Shown: piece after piece, positions 22,330-32,071 of the stretch
How the letters are laid out: each line of letters opens with the position of its first letter
How positions within the stretch are numbered: the first letter of the stretch is position 1
Assembly (NCBI GenBank): GCA_015179025.1
Contig: WHUX01000054.1
Location: 186,001 to 250,000, forward strand
Length of the DNA stretch: 64,000 nucleotides
Reading direction: 5' to 3'
Origin: Terfezia claveryi
Taxonomy: Eukaryota > Ascomycota > Pezizomycetes > Pezizales > Pezizaceae
Position numbers and translations under genes: made by a program
Notes under the pieces: model-generated
Told to the model about the DNA's origin: nothing
Database searches by the model: none
The model's input: only the letters and a program-made list of their open reading frames with translations

Positions 22330-23120
22330 TCCGGAAGTAGCAGAAATGCTGATAACAAGCGACACCAAGTGAGTTCGGCGAGTTCAACACCCAGAGTTAG
22401 ATGCAGTCCTATATGACTGGTTTCTACGGTTTGAGAAACAAGTTCCAATGAGTGGTGATCTTATTACAGAAAAAGGCAGCAATTGTCTTTAAGGCACTTT
22501 ACCCAATGGATGAAGTGATATCAAAGTTCCCAAATGGTTGATTGGAAGCTTGAAAAATGCGATATGGTGTTAAAGAGTATAAACAACATAGAGAGTCTAG
22601 AGATATTGATTTACAGGTAGTGGACAACATCTTCCAAAGCTACGAATTATCTTAGGGATATATTTCCTTGGAAATATTTACAACATGGACGAGACAGCCT
22701 TTTTCTACCAACTACTGCCTGATCAGTCTTTAGCAATACAATTGTAGGAAGGCGGAAAGCAAAAGCAAGCATATACATTCTCGGTTCCTGAAGAATATTA
22801 ATATTCGACACTTGGGTTGTGAATATTATGCCAACAAGAATGCATGGATGACTGGAGAGTTGTTTCGGCAGTGGTACTGATACTTGACAACTTTAGTGGG
22901 CACGAGCCTAGCAACACAACGCCAGAAAATATTCGACTTGTATATCTAACTTCCAATACCACTTCTAAGCTGCAACCATGTGATCAAGGAATTATCTAAA
23001 CCCGGGTTGAAATGCACACCAGACGAGGAATCCTCCGTAACCGGGTTTCCACTCACTTGTATAATTTTTAAAACTATATACATAAAACAAGAGCAAAACC
23101 TATTTACTGAACCTAATAGA
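22330..23120 (+). pseudogene. pogo/Tigger-type DDE transposase relic, N-terminal and catalytic part
   Basis: With stops read through, the plus strand gives a CENP-B-like DNA-binding region (LYDWFLRFEKQVPMSGDLI, then FPNGWLESLKNRYGVKEYK) and the DDE core of the pogo group: NIYNMDETAFFYQLLPD, later LILDNFSGH and LTSNTTSKLQPCDQGII. Several stops and frame changes make it inactive. Its C-terminal part reappears at 24830-25650, and the intervening DNA carries another transposase on the opposite strand. Confidence 0.8.
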
Positions 23121-23326
23121 TTACCTGACGCCACCAATAGATGGTGTAGGTATGTCAGAGGGCTGGCATTGTCTGTGGGGTATACTGAGATTGGTGGTAA
23201 GGCCCGGAGTCAGTCTATAGAGTAGGGCATTCTGAACCATCGGCAGACTCATTATCAATCTCATAGTAACTAGAGGAGTCACTACAAATGTCAATCGGAC
23301 TAAGTGCTGCTGTATTTTATTTGCCA

Positions 23327-24390
23327 CGGGAGGGTTTAGTTGCTTGTACCTTTCGGAATGTGTTAGATGCATTAGTAGCTGCTATCTTAGGAGGTTTAGA
23401 TATCCGTGCACTTGCAAACTGCTGTTTGGCAACCTTTTCTTCATCCGCTTCATTTCGAGCCTCATAGAGCCTTGCAATTGCTTGATCATCAAGAACTCGT
23501 CCTAACTTCAACTCTTTTTTACCTATGTAAGTGACTACCAGCTTGCCCTGTATTTTTGAAGTTGGCCTTCTGCCACTGCTCAAATGACTGTTCAACTAGC
23601 CGTTGATCCCGCTCCCGAACAATGTCAAAACTTGATAGCTGATCTACTAGCTCTTCTAGAATACCTTCACGGATTTCTGAATTGCTTTCTTGTGCTTGTA
23701 GAAGGGTTTTTTGGCGCACTGGAAAGCTATCTGACGGAGTTTTATGGTATGGAGGTGGCAGATTAGCAGCTATAGCTGCTGGAGGAATTCTGTACAATGT
23801 ATTTGTTGTATAGTCTGAAACTTATTCAGAATAACTCGAAGGTTAATTAAAAGGGAATAAACCACATAATTCCCAAGCCTTGGTAATAGTAGTTGCAGTA
23901 TAGGTAGCTTGTTATGCTTGTCAGTATATTGGAAGAAAGTTACCTTTCTGAATGTCATATACCCCACACAGAACATAATCATCAACGGCCTCACTATACT
24001 GATATTATAAAGGTCCAAAGAGGCCAACATCCAGGTTGTAAAAGATATGTTGAATGTAGTGGCAGACAATATAAAGCAATTTGTTTTGCTTCTCAATATT
24101 CCATAAACTCAATTGTAATATATAAGTAATGGCCATCAAGAATTAGCATCCTCCACTCTCAATCCAAACTCAACATTCGACCTGTCTATCCTTTAGGAAA
24201 ATATGTAAAATGAAATGCCTTTGACTCTGTATCTTGTCCTGTAAACTTATGCCATTCCATATATTGATTTGCTCCCTAATATATAAAAGAGACGGTAAAA
24301 CCCGTCCTTGATACATATTAGCTCCCATCTGCATAGTATTACTCAGGTCAGTCACTTATCTCTGCACTCTTGTCTATGACACTTACATTG
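23327..24390 (-). pseudogene. Fot1/pogo-type transposase relic on the opposite strand
   Basis: The minus strand reads, with breaks, as the middle and end of a Fot-like transposase: a LPSLLYI...WNGI region, LILDGH, then CLPLHSTYLLQPG (family: CLPPHTTHLLQPLD) and a TPSD...VRQKTLLQAQESNSEI tail ending in a basic segment at 23327. Frame changes near 23560 and several stops break it. It differs from the plus-strand transposase at 22330, so two pogo lineages are present. It lies where the plus-strand element is interrupted, suggesting nested insertion. Confidence 0.72.
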
Positions 24391-24575
24391 GATATAACGT
24401 TTCTATGGAGTTTGGATGATGATGAATCAGCGTTTTGGAGGTCTCCGTTAATTTTCACCACCTACAATTTGTCCCGCTTTCGTATGTCCCGATTGATCAG
24501 CCACTCAAAAAAGCAAAAAAGCCCTGAGCGGAAACCGGGTTCCGGACTCTACCTAACCTTGGATTCACGCCAATA

Positions 24576-24810
24576 CAGTTAGGTGGCAATGAATTTAGTA
24601 CCCCACATAACAGGAGGCAAGTATACAGCATGCTTTAAACCTATAATATATATACTAAATATGTGCTAATGCAGGACTCTGATATAAGGGAGGTACCTAT
24701 AACAGAAGGCGAGTATGCAGCACGCTTTAAACCTATAATATGTGTGCTAAATGTATGCTAATGCAGGACTCTAATGCAAGGGGGGTACTAAATTCATTGC
24801 CACCTAACTG
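24576..24810. mobile_element. TA-flanked MITE with perfect 29-bp inverted ends
   Basis: 235 bp between TA at 24574-24575 and 24811-24812. The first 29 bp (starting CAGTTAGGTGGCAATGAATT) are the exact reverse complement of the end. Inside are two tandem 92-bp units (about 24607-24698 and 24699-24788) sharing a GCTTTAAACCTATAATAT core. Tc1/mariner-type target and termini, no coding. The perfect ends suggest it was recently mobile. Confidence 0.93.
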
Positions 24811-24829
24811 TATCATACTTAAGAGGGCG

Positions 24830-25653
24830 ATTTGAAGATCCACAAGTTTGCTCCAGATGTTCATACAGCTATGACCTTTTATGACCTTCTGCATGGCAAT
24901 CCGTCACCCCCAGTACGATAGCCAACTGCTTTCGAAAATCAGGCATCCGCCATGAAGATGCTGGCTTGCTTGCCTTTGCAGATCCACTTATGGAGATTGC
25001 AGAAATCTTGGATGTAACATATCAAGGTTGATATGACTCGCATTTGACCTGGCCAAAAAGCTACTTTAGCTGCGGATAGTCTTCATTTCATCAGTCTTGA
25101 TGATGAGACTATTGAAGATAGTGAAGAAGTTGCTCTAGATCGTCTGTTGGACCCATAGCGCCCTACCAGACCAATGGCACATGATGAATATGACTCTGAA
25201 CCCTCGCGTTTGATTCCCGCAAGTGATCTCCGAGAAGCTCTAGCAACTGTCAAGCTCTATATCCAACAACAATGAGATCCGGGAATGCTCAGTCTTGCAT
25301 TTGAGATAGTAGATGAGATTGCCATAGCGGTACAACAAGATCTCCACTATCTCGAGCACCGCTTGGCTGCTCTGCGGCTTCGGAAACCACTACCGCAAAC
25401 TCCAATCACATCTTATTTTCAACATAGGGAAGGTAGTCGAGGTAGTGGAGGAAGCGGAGGTAATGGAGGTAGCGGAGGTAGTAGAAGTAGTGGGGCAGCA
25501 GAGGCAACAGGGGGAGCGGAGCCAACGGGGTCAGCAGGGGCAGTGGAGGGCTGTTGTGTAGCTAGCTTCCCACAAATTAGACATTTATTATTACCATGCT
25601 CACGCGATACCACACAAAATTTCTATAAATGCATAACTCCTCTAATAGCATAA
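24830..25653 (+). pseudogene. pogo/Tigger-type transposase C-terminal part
   Basis: Reads LDDETIEDSEEVALDRLLDP, then PASDLREALATVKLYIQQQ and EIAIAVQQDLHYLEHRLAALRLRKP, the acidic and helical C-terminal region of Tigger-like fungal transposases. A Gly/Ser repeat tail follows (25434-25550). A related segment is at 36540-36960. Stops at several Gln/Trp positions. Probably the far end of the element starting at 22330. Confidence 0.68.
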
Positions 25654-25698
25654 TAGCCCCCTGTCCCGACGTTATGCTGATATAGAGGTTTGCCTATA

Positions 25699-25807
25699 GC
25701 TCTGAGATGTTTACTAGGAGCAGTAATTGTTGATAGCATATTGTACGCTCACACTTCCCGCACACAGGGATCAAAACAATTACTGCTTCTGGTAAACACC
25801 TCAGAGC
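25699..25807. repeat. Short fold-back repeat
   Basis: Arms 25699-25734 and 25770-25807 are imperfect reverse complements (GCTCTGAG...GCAGTAATTGTT) around a 35-bp loop. No coding. MITE-like, but no clear target duplication. Confidence 0.6.
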
Positions 25808-26751
25808 AATTAAACTGTCACAACAAACTGCAGCTGGAGTTCATATTACTGTAAATAACCTAATACCCTTCCTTTTGTCGCTTCGCTCTCTCAGGGCTCT
25901 GGAGAGTGTAACCGCTAGGACAAAACGGGTGCCAGGTTTGCCTAGATACCGAGATATATATTATATGCTCACAAAGATTGAATACCCTACCTAAGAAGTA
26001 GTCATACTTAATTTCTTGTCGAATTGAAGACTAAGGGCTCCCAGTCAGTGCTGAGCAAAGGTTTTTTTTTGTTTTATTTGGTTACGCACATACATACGCT
26101 CCCATTTCGCTTATGCATGGACACTGCCGATTTTTAGTAACCGAGTAAATATGGACACGAGGGACACTTGTCTCAGAATGTGGTCGCAACCTCAACCCCG
26201 CAATTTAATCTTTGGTGTGACAGAATTTATTATTAGATTCATGATTTTGAGAAACTGGATTGAACAAATGAATACACAGGCATTGCATATACAAGATTCC
26301 CAAACCGGAAGGAGGAAAAGACTTTTGGTGCGAGCATCTGTATTCTCATATATACAGTTATGTGATGAACCTCTCAACTGATAGTGATGATTATTCGCAA
26401 GTGTTTCATTTTTGCTAGATGCTGTACGACATAGCATCATGATGTTACTGGAAAAATTAACTACCAGGAAAGTTTTCAGTTAGTGATTGGGGGAATTGCA
26501 TTGTGGATGAAGTGACATCACGACATGGATGTATTGACATGACGACGTGGGGCCCTGATATGATGGGCTTGCGATTAAATATATTCTTAGTTCTTTTGTA
26601 TAGATGCTCACAATGTTAAAAATTGTCACACAATGACTGCGAGTTCCGAGACTAGCTTTCATAGACGTGGACTATTCGCTGCGAGGGATATCGAGTGTAA
26701 GACACGAAAAAAGAGGCTCAGGGTAACCCAAATATGAGGCAAGCAGTACTA

Positions 26752-27476
26752 CAGTCAAACCTTGCTAAACCGGAACGCCTTTAACCGGAAAACTTGCTAT
26801 TACGGACGGGCTTTGGCGATTTTCGAACAACAGTGCAAAATTATATTGGCTATACCGGATAAATAGTAAACCGGACCGGACGAGGAATCTCGAGAATAAA
26901 AAAATATATACATAGAAAATTAATTAGCAGAACCGGACGGGGTATTTGAGGAAGAGGAAGTTGGAACCCAGAAGTCCTTAAGTGATGATGCTTCTGCTGA
27001 TAACTACTTAGCAAGTGTAGGGGGGTAGGTGGATCGGATAGAGCTGCTGTAGCAGTATCGGTAGAAGATAAATCAGTATGGCGGTGAAGTGAGCTTCTGA
27101 AGATTTTCCTCAATAATGACTGAGAGCGAAACAACTACAGGGTCCTTATTGTGGACTACAAGGTCTTCATCAAATTCCAACCACATATTTGTATATGTAC
27201 AGTAGCTTTAACCACACCCTGATCAAGCACTGATGATACATGATCCTGCAGCTCATCCGTTGCTGAGTCCAATGTCAGAACGTTACAGACCTTACTTATT
27301 AACTATAGAATTATGTCTGTACCTTCCAATATAATAAATATGCTTCTTTCTTTTGATCTGCTCGTGTTGCGGAGTGATGAGGTGCCCCGCCTGTCATATT
27401 TTGTTATACCGGACGCTAGTCCAAACCGGACGGGATCCTGGAGATTTATGCAGTCCGGTTCAGCAAGGTTTGACTG
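26752..27476. mobile_element. Non-autonomous pogo/Fot-like DNA element, copy B
   Basis: 725 bp flanked by TA (26750-26751 and 27477-27478). Ends CAGTCAAACCTTGC...GCAAGGTTTGACTG form the intact inverted termini. Almost identical to 14842-15563, with a few substitutions and single-base indels. No transposase domain. Two such copies 12 kb apart show a deletion derivative that was copied as a unit. Confidence 0.9.
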
Positions 27477-27959
27477 TACTAGGACACCGACCAATCCCCA
27501 CATTGCTATGGGAATTTAAATCCAACTTTTGAAGAGTCGTCCGCGGTTGTCTAACATGTAAGGCATAGAAATGGGTATTTGCTCTAGAACAGATCAAAGC
27601 TAGTGTCATCAACTGATACCCTATAAGTTGTATGCAATAGTACAGCTGTGTAGCAAGGCGAGAGGTTTCAATTATACCGTCATCAATCTATTAAACTCTG
27701 CTCATATACTTGTTAGCGCATGCTCACATATTAAAGTTATTGGCTGCATATTCAATGGAGCACGATTGAGCTACGGGACCAATTATATTTCATGCGTGTG
27801 TAGTGGTAAGGGAAGCTAGACCCGTACTGTGGCAAGTGATACCTATGTGAATAAACAGTTTCTCCCGAGCCCAGATATTAACATGCAAAATATAGTGCTA
27901 AGGGAGAGTATATGAATGTTCAGAATCCCCTCCTAAGTATCATCATCTCTCAAAGTAAG

Positions 27960-28013
27960 CCTCCTCGAAAAATCCTCCTCGAAAAATCCTCCTCGAAAAA
28001 GCCTCCTCGAAAT
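27960..28013. repeat. Four tandem 14-bp units upstream of a small gene
   Basis: CCTCCTCGAAAAAT or close variants at 27960-27973, 27974-27987, 27988-28001 and a shortened fourth copy to 28013. It lies about 70 bp upstream of the ATG at 28082, where a promoter or leader would be. Confidence 0.85.
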
Positions 28014-28081
28014 CCGTCACAAAAACTCAAAGAGCAAACTTCTTATTCAGCTCAAATACTCCCCAGCAATTGCCATTGAAC

Positions 28082-28231
28082 ATGTGCAAACAGACCGAAA
28101 CCTCGTGTATGAGATGCGACAACCTATGGCTGGATGAGTACATTGATTGCGGATGCCAATGCAATTCGGTCGTATTGGTCACTGAGTACATTGACTACTG
28201 TTATCGGTGTCAAGAGCCTGAGTACCGGTAG
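28082..28231 (+). CDS. 49-residue cysteine-rich protein (family member A)
   Basis: ATG to TAG, 49 codons, with Cys at 2, 9, 12, 23, 25, 27, 40 and 43: two CxxC pairs around a CGCQC centre. There is no signal peptide, so a cytosolic or nuclear zinc-binding fold is more likely than a secreted effector. The pattern M-C-[KQ]-Q-x4-C-x2-C-x10-C-G-x2-C-N-x11-12-C-x2-C is shared with the broken ORF at 33780, which argues that both are real genes. The flanking 14-bp repeats may be part of the promoter. Function unknown. It is too short for most gene finders. Confidence 0.6.
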   Translation: MCKQTETSCMRCDNLWLDEYIDCGCQCNSVVLVTEYIDYCYRCQEPEYR

Positions 28232-28720
28232 TAGGCCGGCTTAGCCATCAGTGGTTTTGTATGCGATGCATCCAAAAGAGAAGAAGGAATGGAAGGGTTA
28301 AGGAAAGGAATGAGAACCATGGGGAAATCGCTGCAAGTACCTGGATAGGGGAGGGAGGAGCTAGGGGTAATCAGGAGGAGGACGTGGGAAGGTCGAGGAG
28401 GTCATCATGGGTATCGCTAGGAGGGGTTGGATATGCGAAGGGACTGAGAGCTTGTCATGAGTAATAATAGGATATGAATTTACAATTTCTTGAATCTCCT
28501 AAGTACCTGAATTTAGAACTCTACCTTTTGAAACAATTCTATAGTGAGCTGTCTTTACGAGTCAACTGAGCTGTTTATTTAGATCATTGAGTTTTGCGCT
28601 ATAGGTGCATTGAGGATAAGTATACTCCAGATTTGTAGGTCAATCCATGTTATCATGCCAGCATTGTGGCATTTTGTACTAGCCTTGACCAGTTCTATCG
28701 CTCATGGGGCAAAAGCTCTT

Positions 28721-28845
28721 ATTTTTTATTTTATTTTTTTAATACTTGTGACTCCTATGCGGTCCCGTTATGAGGAGCCACCCAGAAGCCCGGGTGGATT
28801 CAGGTATGCGGAAAGTTAATCTGCCGGACCAGCTACAAGTAAATG
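28721..28845 (-). mobile_element. LINE 3'-end copy with a deleted hairpin arm
   Basis: T-rich tract, then the complement of the LINE end with GCGGTCCCGTTATGAGGAG: the second arm (GGGACC) of the terminal hairpin is missing. The CCACCC...GGGTGG hairpin and the TTAATCTGCC motif remain. 5'-truncated. Confidence 0.8.
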
Positions 28846-29602
28846 GACAAAAGCCCTAATAATGTCTATCAATGCACAACAGGCTCGTTGTAGGCAGATA
28901 TCTTCAATACGAGTATTGATTTACAAAAATAAAAAAATAAAAAAGGCACAACCAGGTAGGGTTCTGTATGGCTCGAAGTCCGGTAATGACCTCCGCTTGG
29001 GCCGGCAGTTTGAGTATTGCTAAGTACTGGCTTCTGATTCTTTTCCTCCTCAGCATATTCGCTGGTTTTTTGGTCAGAAATTTTCGGTATTTCCTGAAGG
29101 TTTTCTTTTGATGTCTTCCGTTTTGTGGTTGGCGTGAATGCATGTGGATTTAGACAATATAAAGTCCAAAGACATGGCACTCTGAAAATATATCTGATTT
29201 AATACCCAGAAACTGTTGACATCCGGTATTTTCCTTGTATTTCTTTTCTTCACGTATGCAAGCCGGGGGTCGTCACTGTAGGCAATGGGCTGCTCCGTCT
29301 GAAATATGGTGTGTCTCTTACCCTATTGACTCTTATGATTGTCCAATACCAGTGCCACTTCCAGTACTTAAATCAAATAATAAACAATATATCCCCATGC
29401 CCACACAAACTCTGCCAGCGCTCTACACCAATCTGCATTCCCACTCGCCTCCATATTTCTTAATGCCGCAGGCGCGGAAAGGGTCCTCTCTTCTCACTAT
29501 CACATCCCTCGTCCATCTCTGGGGACTTCGACCCATAGTCACATATACAATCCCATGTTCATGAATTGTTTCGGCTTGAAATTCTCAATTGTGGATGCAA
29601 GG

Positions 29603-29860
29603 TTTTTTTTTTTTTTTTTTCTTTTTCAAAAACAAAAAAAACTCATTTCTCATATGCGGTCCCTTTAAGGGGACCATAATGAGCCACCCGGCAACCCGGC
29701 CGGATTCAGGACAAGGCAAGTTAATCTGCCAGGTCCAGCGCGCAAAAGCAGGAGCTAAATACAAATTCCAAGTGTGATCCGTGTCTCCCATGCTGCATTA
29801 ACCGGTTTGCCAGATGACCCCAATGGGGCATGACTGCTGTTAAGAAAAAGTATGACTCGT
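29603..29860 (-). mobile_element. LINE 3'-end copy
   Basis: Long T tract (29603-29620) then the full terminal block: the hairpin GGTCCC (29658-29663) with GGGACC (29670-29675), the CCACCCGG hairpin, GGCAAGTTAATCTGCC and AGGTCC. No coding region. A minus-strand element truncated within its 3' UTR. Confidence 0.88.
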
Positions 29861-30007
29861 GATAGAGAAATAGGAAAGGAGCTTACTAAAGGGACTCGTA
29901 AAATTGGTGGGTTGATAAAGAAATAACGAATTCAAGGAGTTAAGCGAGGTCGTTATGTAGGTGTTCTGACCCATTTGGCCGGCCCATTGACCAATTGACC
30001 TAATAGC

Positions 30008-30300
30008 TTTTTTTCTTTGTTTTTAAATACTCATTACTCCTATTCGGTCCCAGTAAGGGGACCACGAGGAGCCACCCGGAAACCCGGGTGCATTCACGAC
30101 AAGGCAAGTTAATCTACCAGGTCCGGCACCTAATACCGCAATATAATAAAACTCAAGAGCCGAAAGGCAAAAGCAAACAAAACTGCGAGAAGTGAAAACG
30201 AAATGGAGAAATCAAAACTCAAGTGACACGGGGCCCCTATATTGTCATTAACCGGCTAGATGCGAAATAGGCCTCCGTGGCCTCAAAGACTTCCTCTCCC
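30008..30300 (-). mobile_element. LINE 3'-end copy
   Basis: T-rich run, ACTCATTACTCC, the hairpin GGTCCC (30046-30051) with GGGACC (30058-30063), then the CCACCCGG...CCGGGTG hairpin and the conserved AGTTAATCTACCAGGTCCGGC. About 280 bp of 3' UTR, 5'-truncated. It ends near a fragment resembling the coding tail (AGACTTCCTCTCCCTCCTTCC) of the next copy. Confidence 0.85.
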
Positions 30301-30365
30301 TCCTTCCTCCACTCCCGGCTTGTCCAGTTCTACCCATGTGCGCTTGTTCCCCAGAAGGCTGGCTC

Positions 30366-30980
30366 TTTTTTTTTTTTTAAAAACCCAGTACTTCTATGTG
30401 GCCCCGTCAGGAGAGCCATGAGGAGCCACCCGGGAACCCGAGTGGACTTAGGAGTGAGGCAAGTTAATCTGCCAGACCCATACGCGATAAATACAACCTG
30501 ATACAGGGAAAGGACGATGCTGAAATGCTGAGATCTTGTGACAAAAGGAACTCGTGAAAATTGACATGATATGAAATATCGCACCCGTGACGGCGGAACT
30601 GTATAGGTGAGCTCAAATGACTTGAAAAAGGCCTCCGTTGCCTCAAAGGACTCCTCCCCCTCCTTTCTCCATTCTGCCTTGTCTAGCTCCTCCCAGCTCC
30701 GTCTTCCGCCTAGGAGAGCTGTTCTGATGTGCCTGAACCGTGGACACGCGAAAGTAATGTGGTCTCCAGTCTCCGAGTGGAACCCGCATGTGCATTCTTC
30801 CGAGTCCGCCTTGCCTATGCGGTATACCAAACTCTTCTGGGGGCCCCGGTTAGTCCGTAGCCATGTATATGCTGACAGCGCATGCCGGTTCCATTCGCAG
30901 CGTCTTGTTCAAAGCCCTTCTTGGTCCTGGCTTCCTTTCGGATGGCTTTGGAATCCGCGCTTAGACCTCCTTCTGTTGCA
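30366..30980 (-). mobile_element. LINE (Tad-like) copy with C-terminal coding remnant
   Basis: The poly(A)-side T tract at 30366 is followed by the 3' UTR and, on the minus strand, a coding end. It reads RIGKADSEECTCGFHSETGDH then ITFACPRFRHIRTALLGG, the Cys/His C-terminal motif of Tad-type fungal LINEs (C-x-C-G...H...C-P). Further upstream, AIRKEARTKKGF is matched at 33032 in another copy. A frame change near 30880 breaks it. Confidence 0.85.
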
Positions 30981-31500
30981 TTTTTTTTTTTTTTTTTTAA
31001 ATACTTGTTACTCCTATACCTGAGCTTCTTTTCGATACCAGACCTTGGGGGAGAGCCTCGACTCATGTTCTGGAAAGCCTAGATTGCCGCCTGTGAATCT
31101 GATAGAAAGGCATGTCAGACTACTCCGTTACTAGGCCTAAGTAAATGGCATGGAGTTCGCCGTCTGCAACTGTGGCCCTGCTGCCTAGGAAGCCTCCGTA
31201 GTCCCGAGTCATTCCTCCTTTCCAATCCTTACTATAGTATAGACCCCACTAGCAACCTGTCTCCCTCGTCCTGTCCCGTCTGTAAGAATGCCCTCCAGCC
31301 CTCTATCAGGATGGAGCCTACCTATTAGAAGGCTGGCTCTTGCTTGTCCGAAAGGTGGCCACTCAAACGTGATGTGTTCAGCGTTCTCTAGAAGGTGCCC
31401 GCATTCGCACGTCGTGGTGTCCGCTTTGCCGATACCGGTATGACGAAGCCAACCCTTCTGTGGTCCCCTGTCTGTCCTCATCCAAGGGTAGGCCGAGAGT
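30981..31500 (-). mobile_element. Rearranged LINE fragments with the shared tail
   Basis: A T tract at 30981-30998 and TACTTGTTACTCCTATA (the shared LINE tail) are joined directly to coding-like sequence, not to the usual 3' UTR hairpins. The minus strand shows ADGELHAIYLGL (RNase H-like) at about 31140-31175. The Cys/His motif (TTTCECGHLLENAEHITF) lies at 31209-31481, in the reverse of the normal order. A product of rearrangement or template switching. Confidence 0.65.
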
Positions 31501-31592
31501 AGCCTCGTATAAACCAGTCTTAATATATTTGTAGAGTTCGTGACCTTGCAACTCCCCCCATAGACAACAGACTGGTTACTACGAGGCTAGGC

Positions 31593-32045
31593 CGAGAGTG
31601 CCTGCCGTCCCCATCCGACCTCCATACTCCGAAACCCTCGGCCCGCACAGCAAAAGGCTTCGGCGTCAGAAGGTGTTGGAACCGCCACGCTCTCTCAGCC
31701 TACATATGGTGCCGTACAGAAAAAGGCCCACAACAAGCCTGGCTTCACAAAATTGGAAAGGCAGCTTCGAGCTCTTGTCCGTGCGGGCATCACTTACACG
31801 ACGGCCGGCATCTCGTGTTCAACTGCCCTCTCGTTCACGACCACAGACAGGCCTTAGGTAGCATCAAAGACTGGGAGGACTTGGACCTCCCAATTTGGAT
31901 TGAGAAGGAAGAGGAGGATAATTGGGACGCAGTAGAGGCCTTCTTCAGCTTTCTGTATAAACAGATGGCTGGAAGGAGGCATGGAGACATGTAGGCAGGA
32001 AGTGCAGAATATCGTTTACTGGTCCGTAGCACTTACGAATTCCCT
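31593..32045 (+). pseudogene. LINE C-terminal domain, plus strand, second subfamily
   Basis: The plus strand encodes RHALSAYIWCRTEKGPQQAW, then LHKIGKAASSSCPCGHHLHD and GRHLVFNCPLVHDHRQAL, ending in a TAG at about 31993. This is the same C-terminal Cys/His module as the minus-strand copies, but clearly diverged. It meets the tail of the next copy (32072) end to end. 5'-truncated. Confidence 0.75.
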
Positions 32046-32071
32046 TTACATATGTATTCAATTTTTCACAA

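Noticed and set aside
23317..23797. Two adjacent minus-strand frames as an independent small gene
   Set aside because: They read as the C-terminal part of the Fot-like transposase relic that continues to 24390.
27960..28013. CRISPR-like array
   Set aside because: Four adjacent 14-bp units without spacers are a plain tandem repeat, in a eukaryotic genome.
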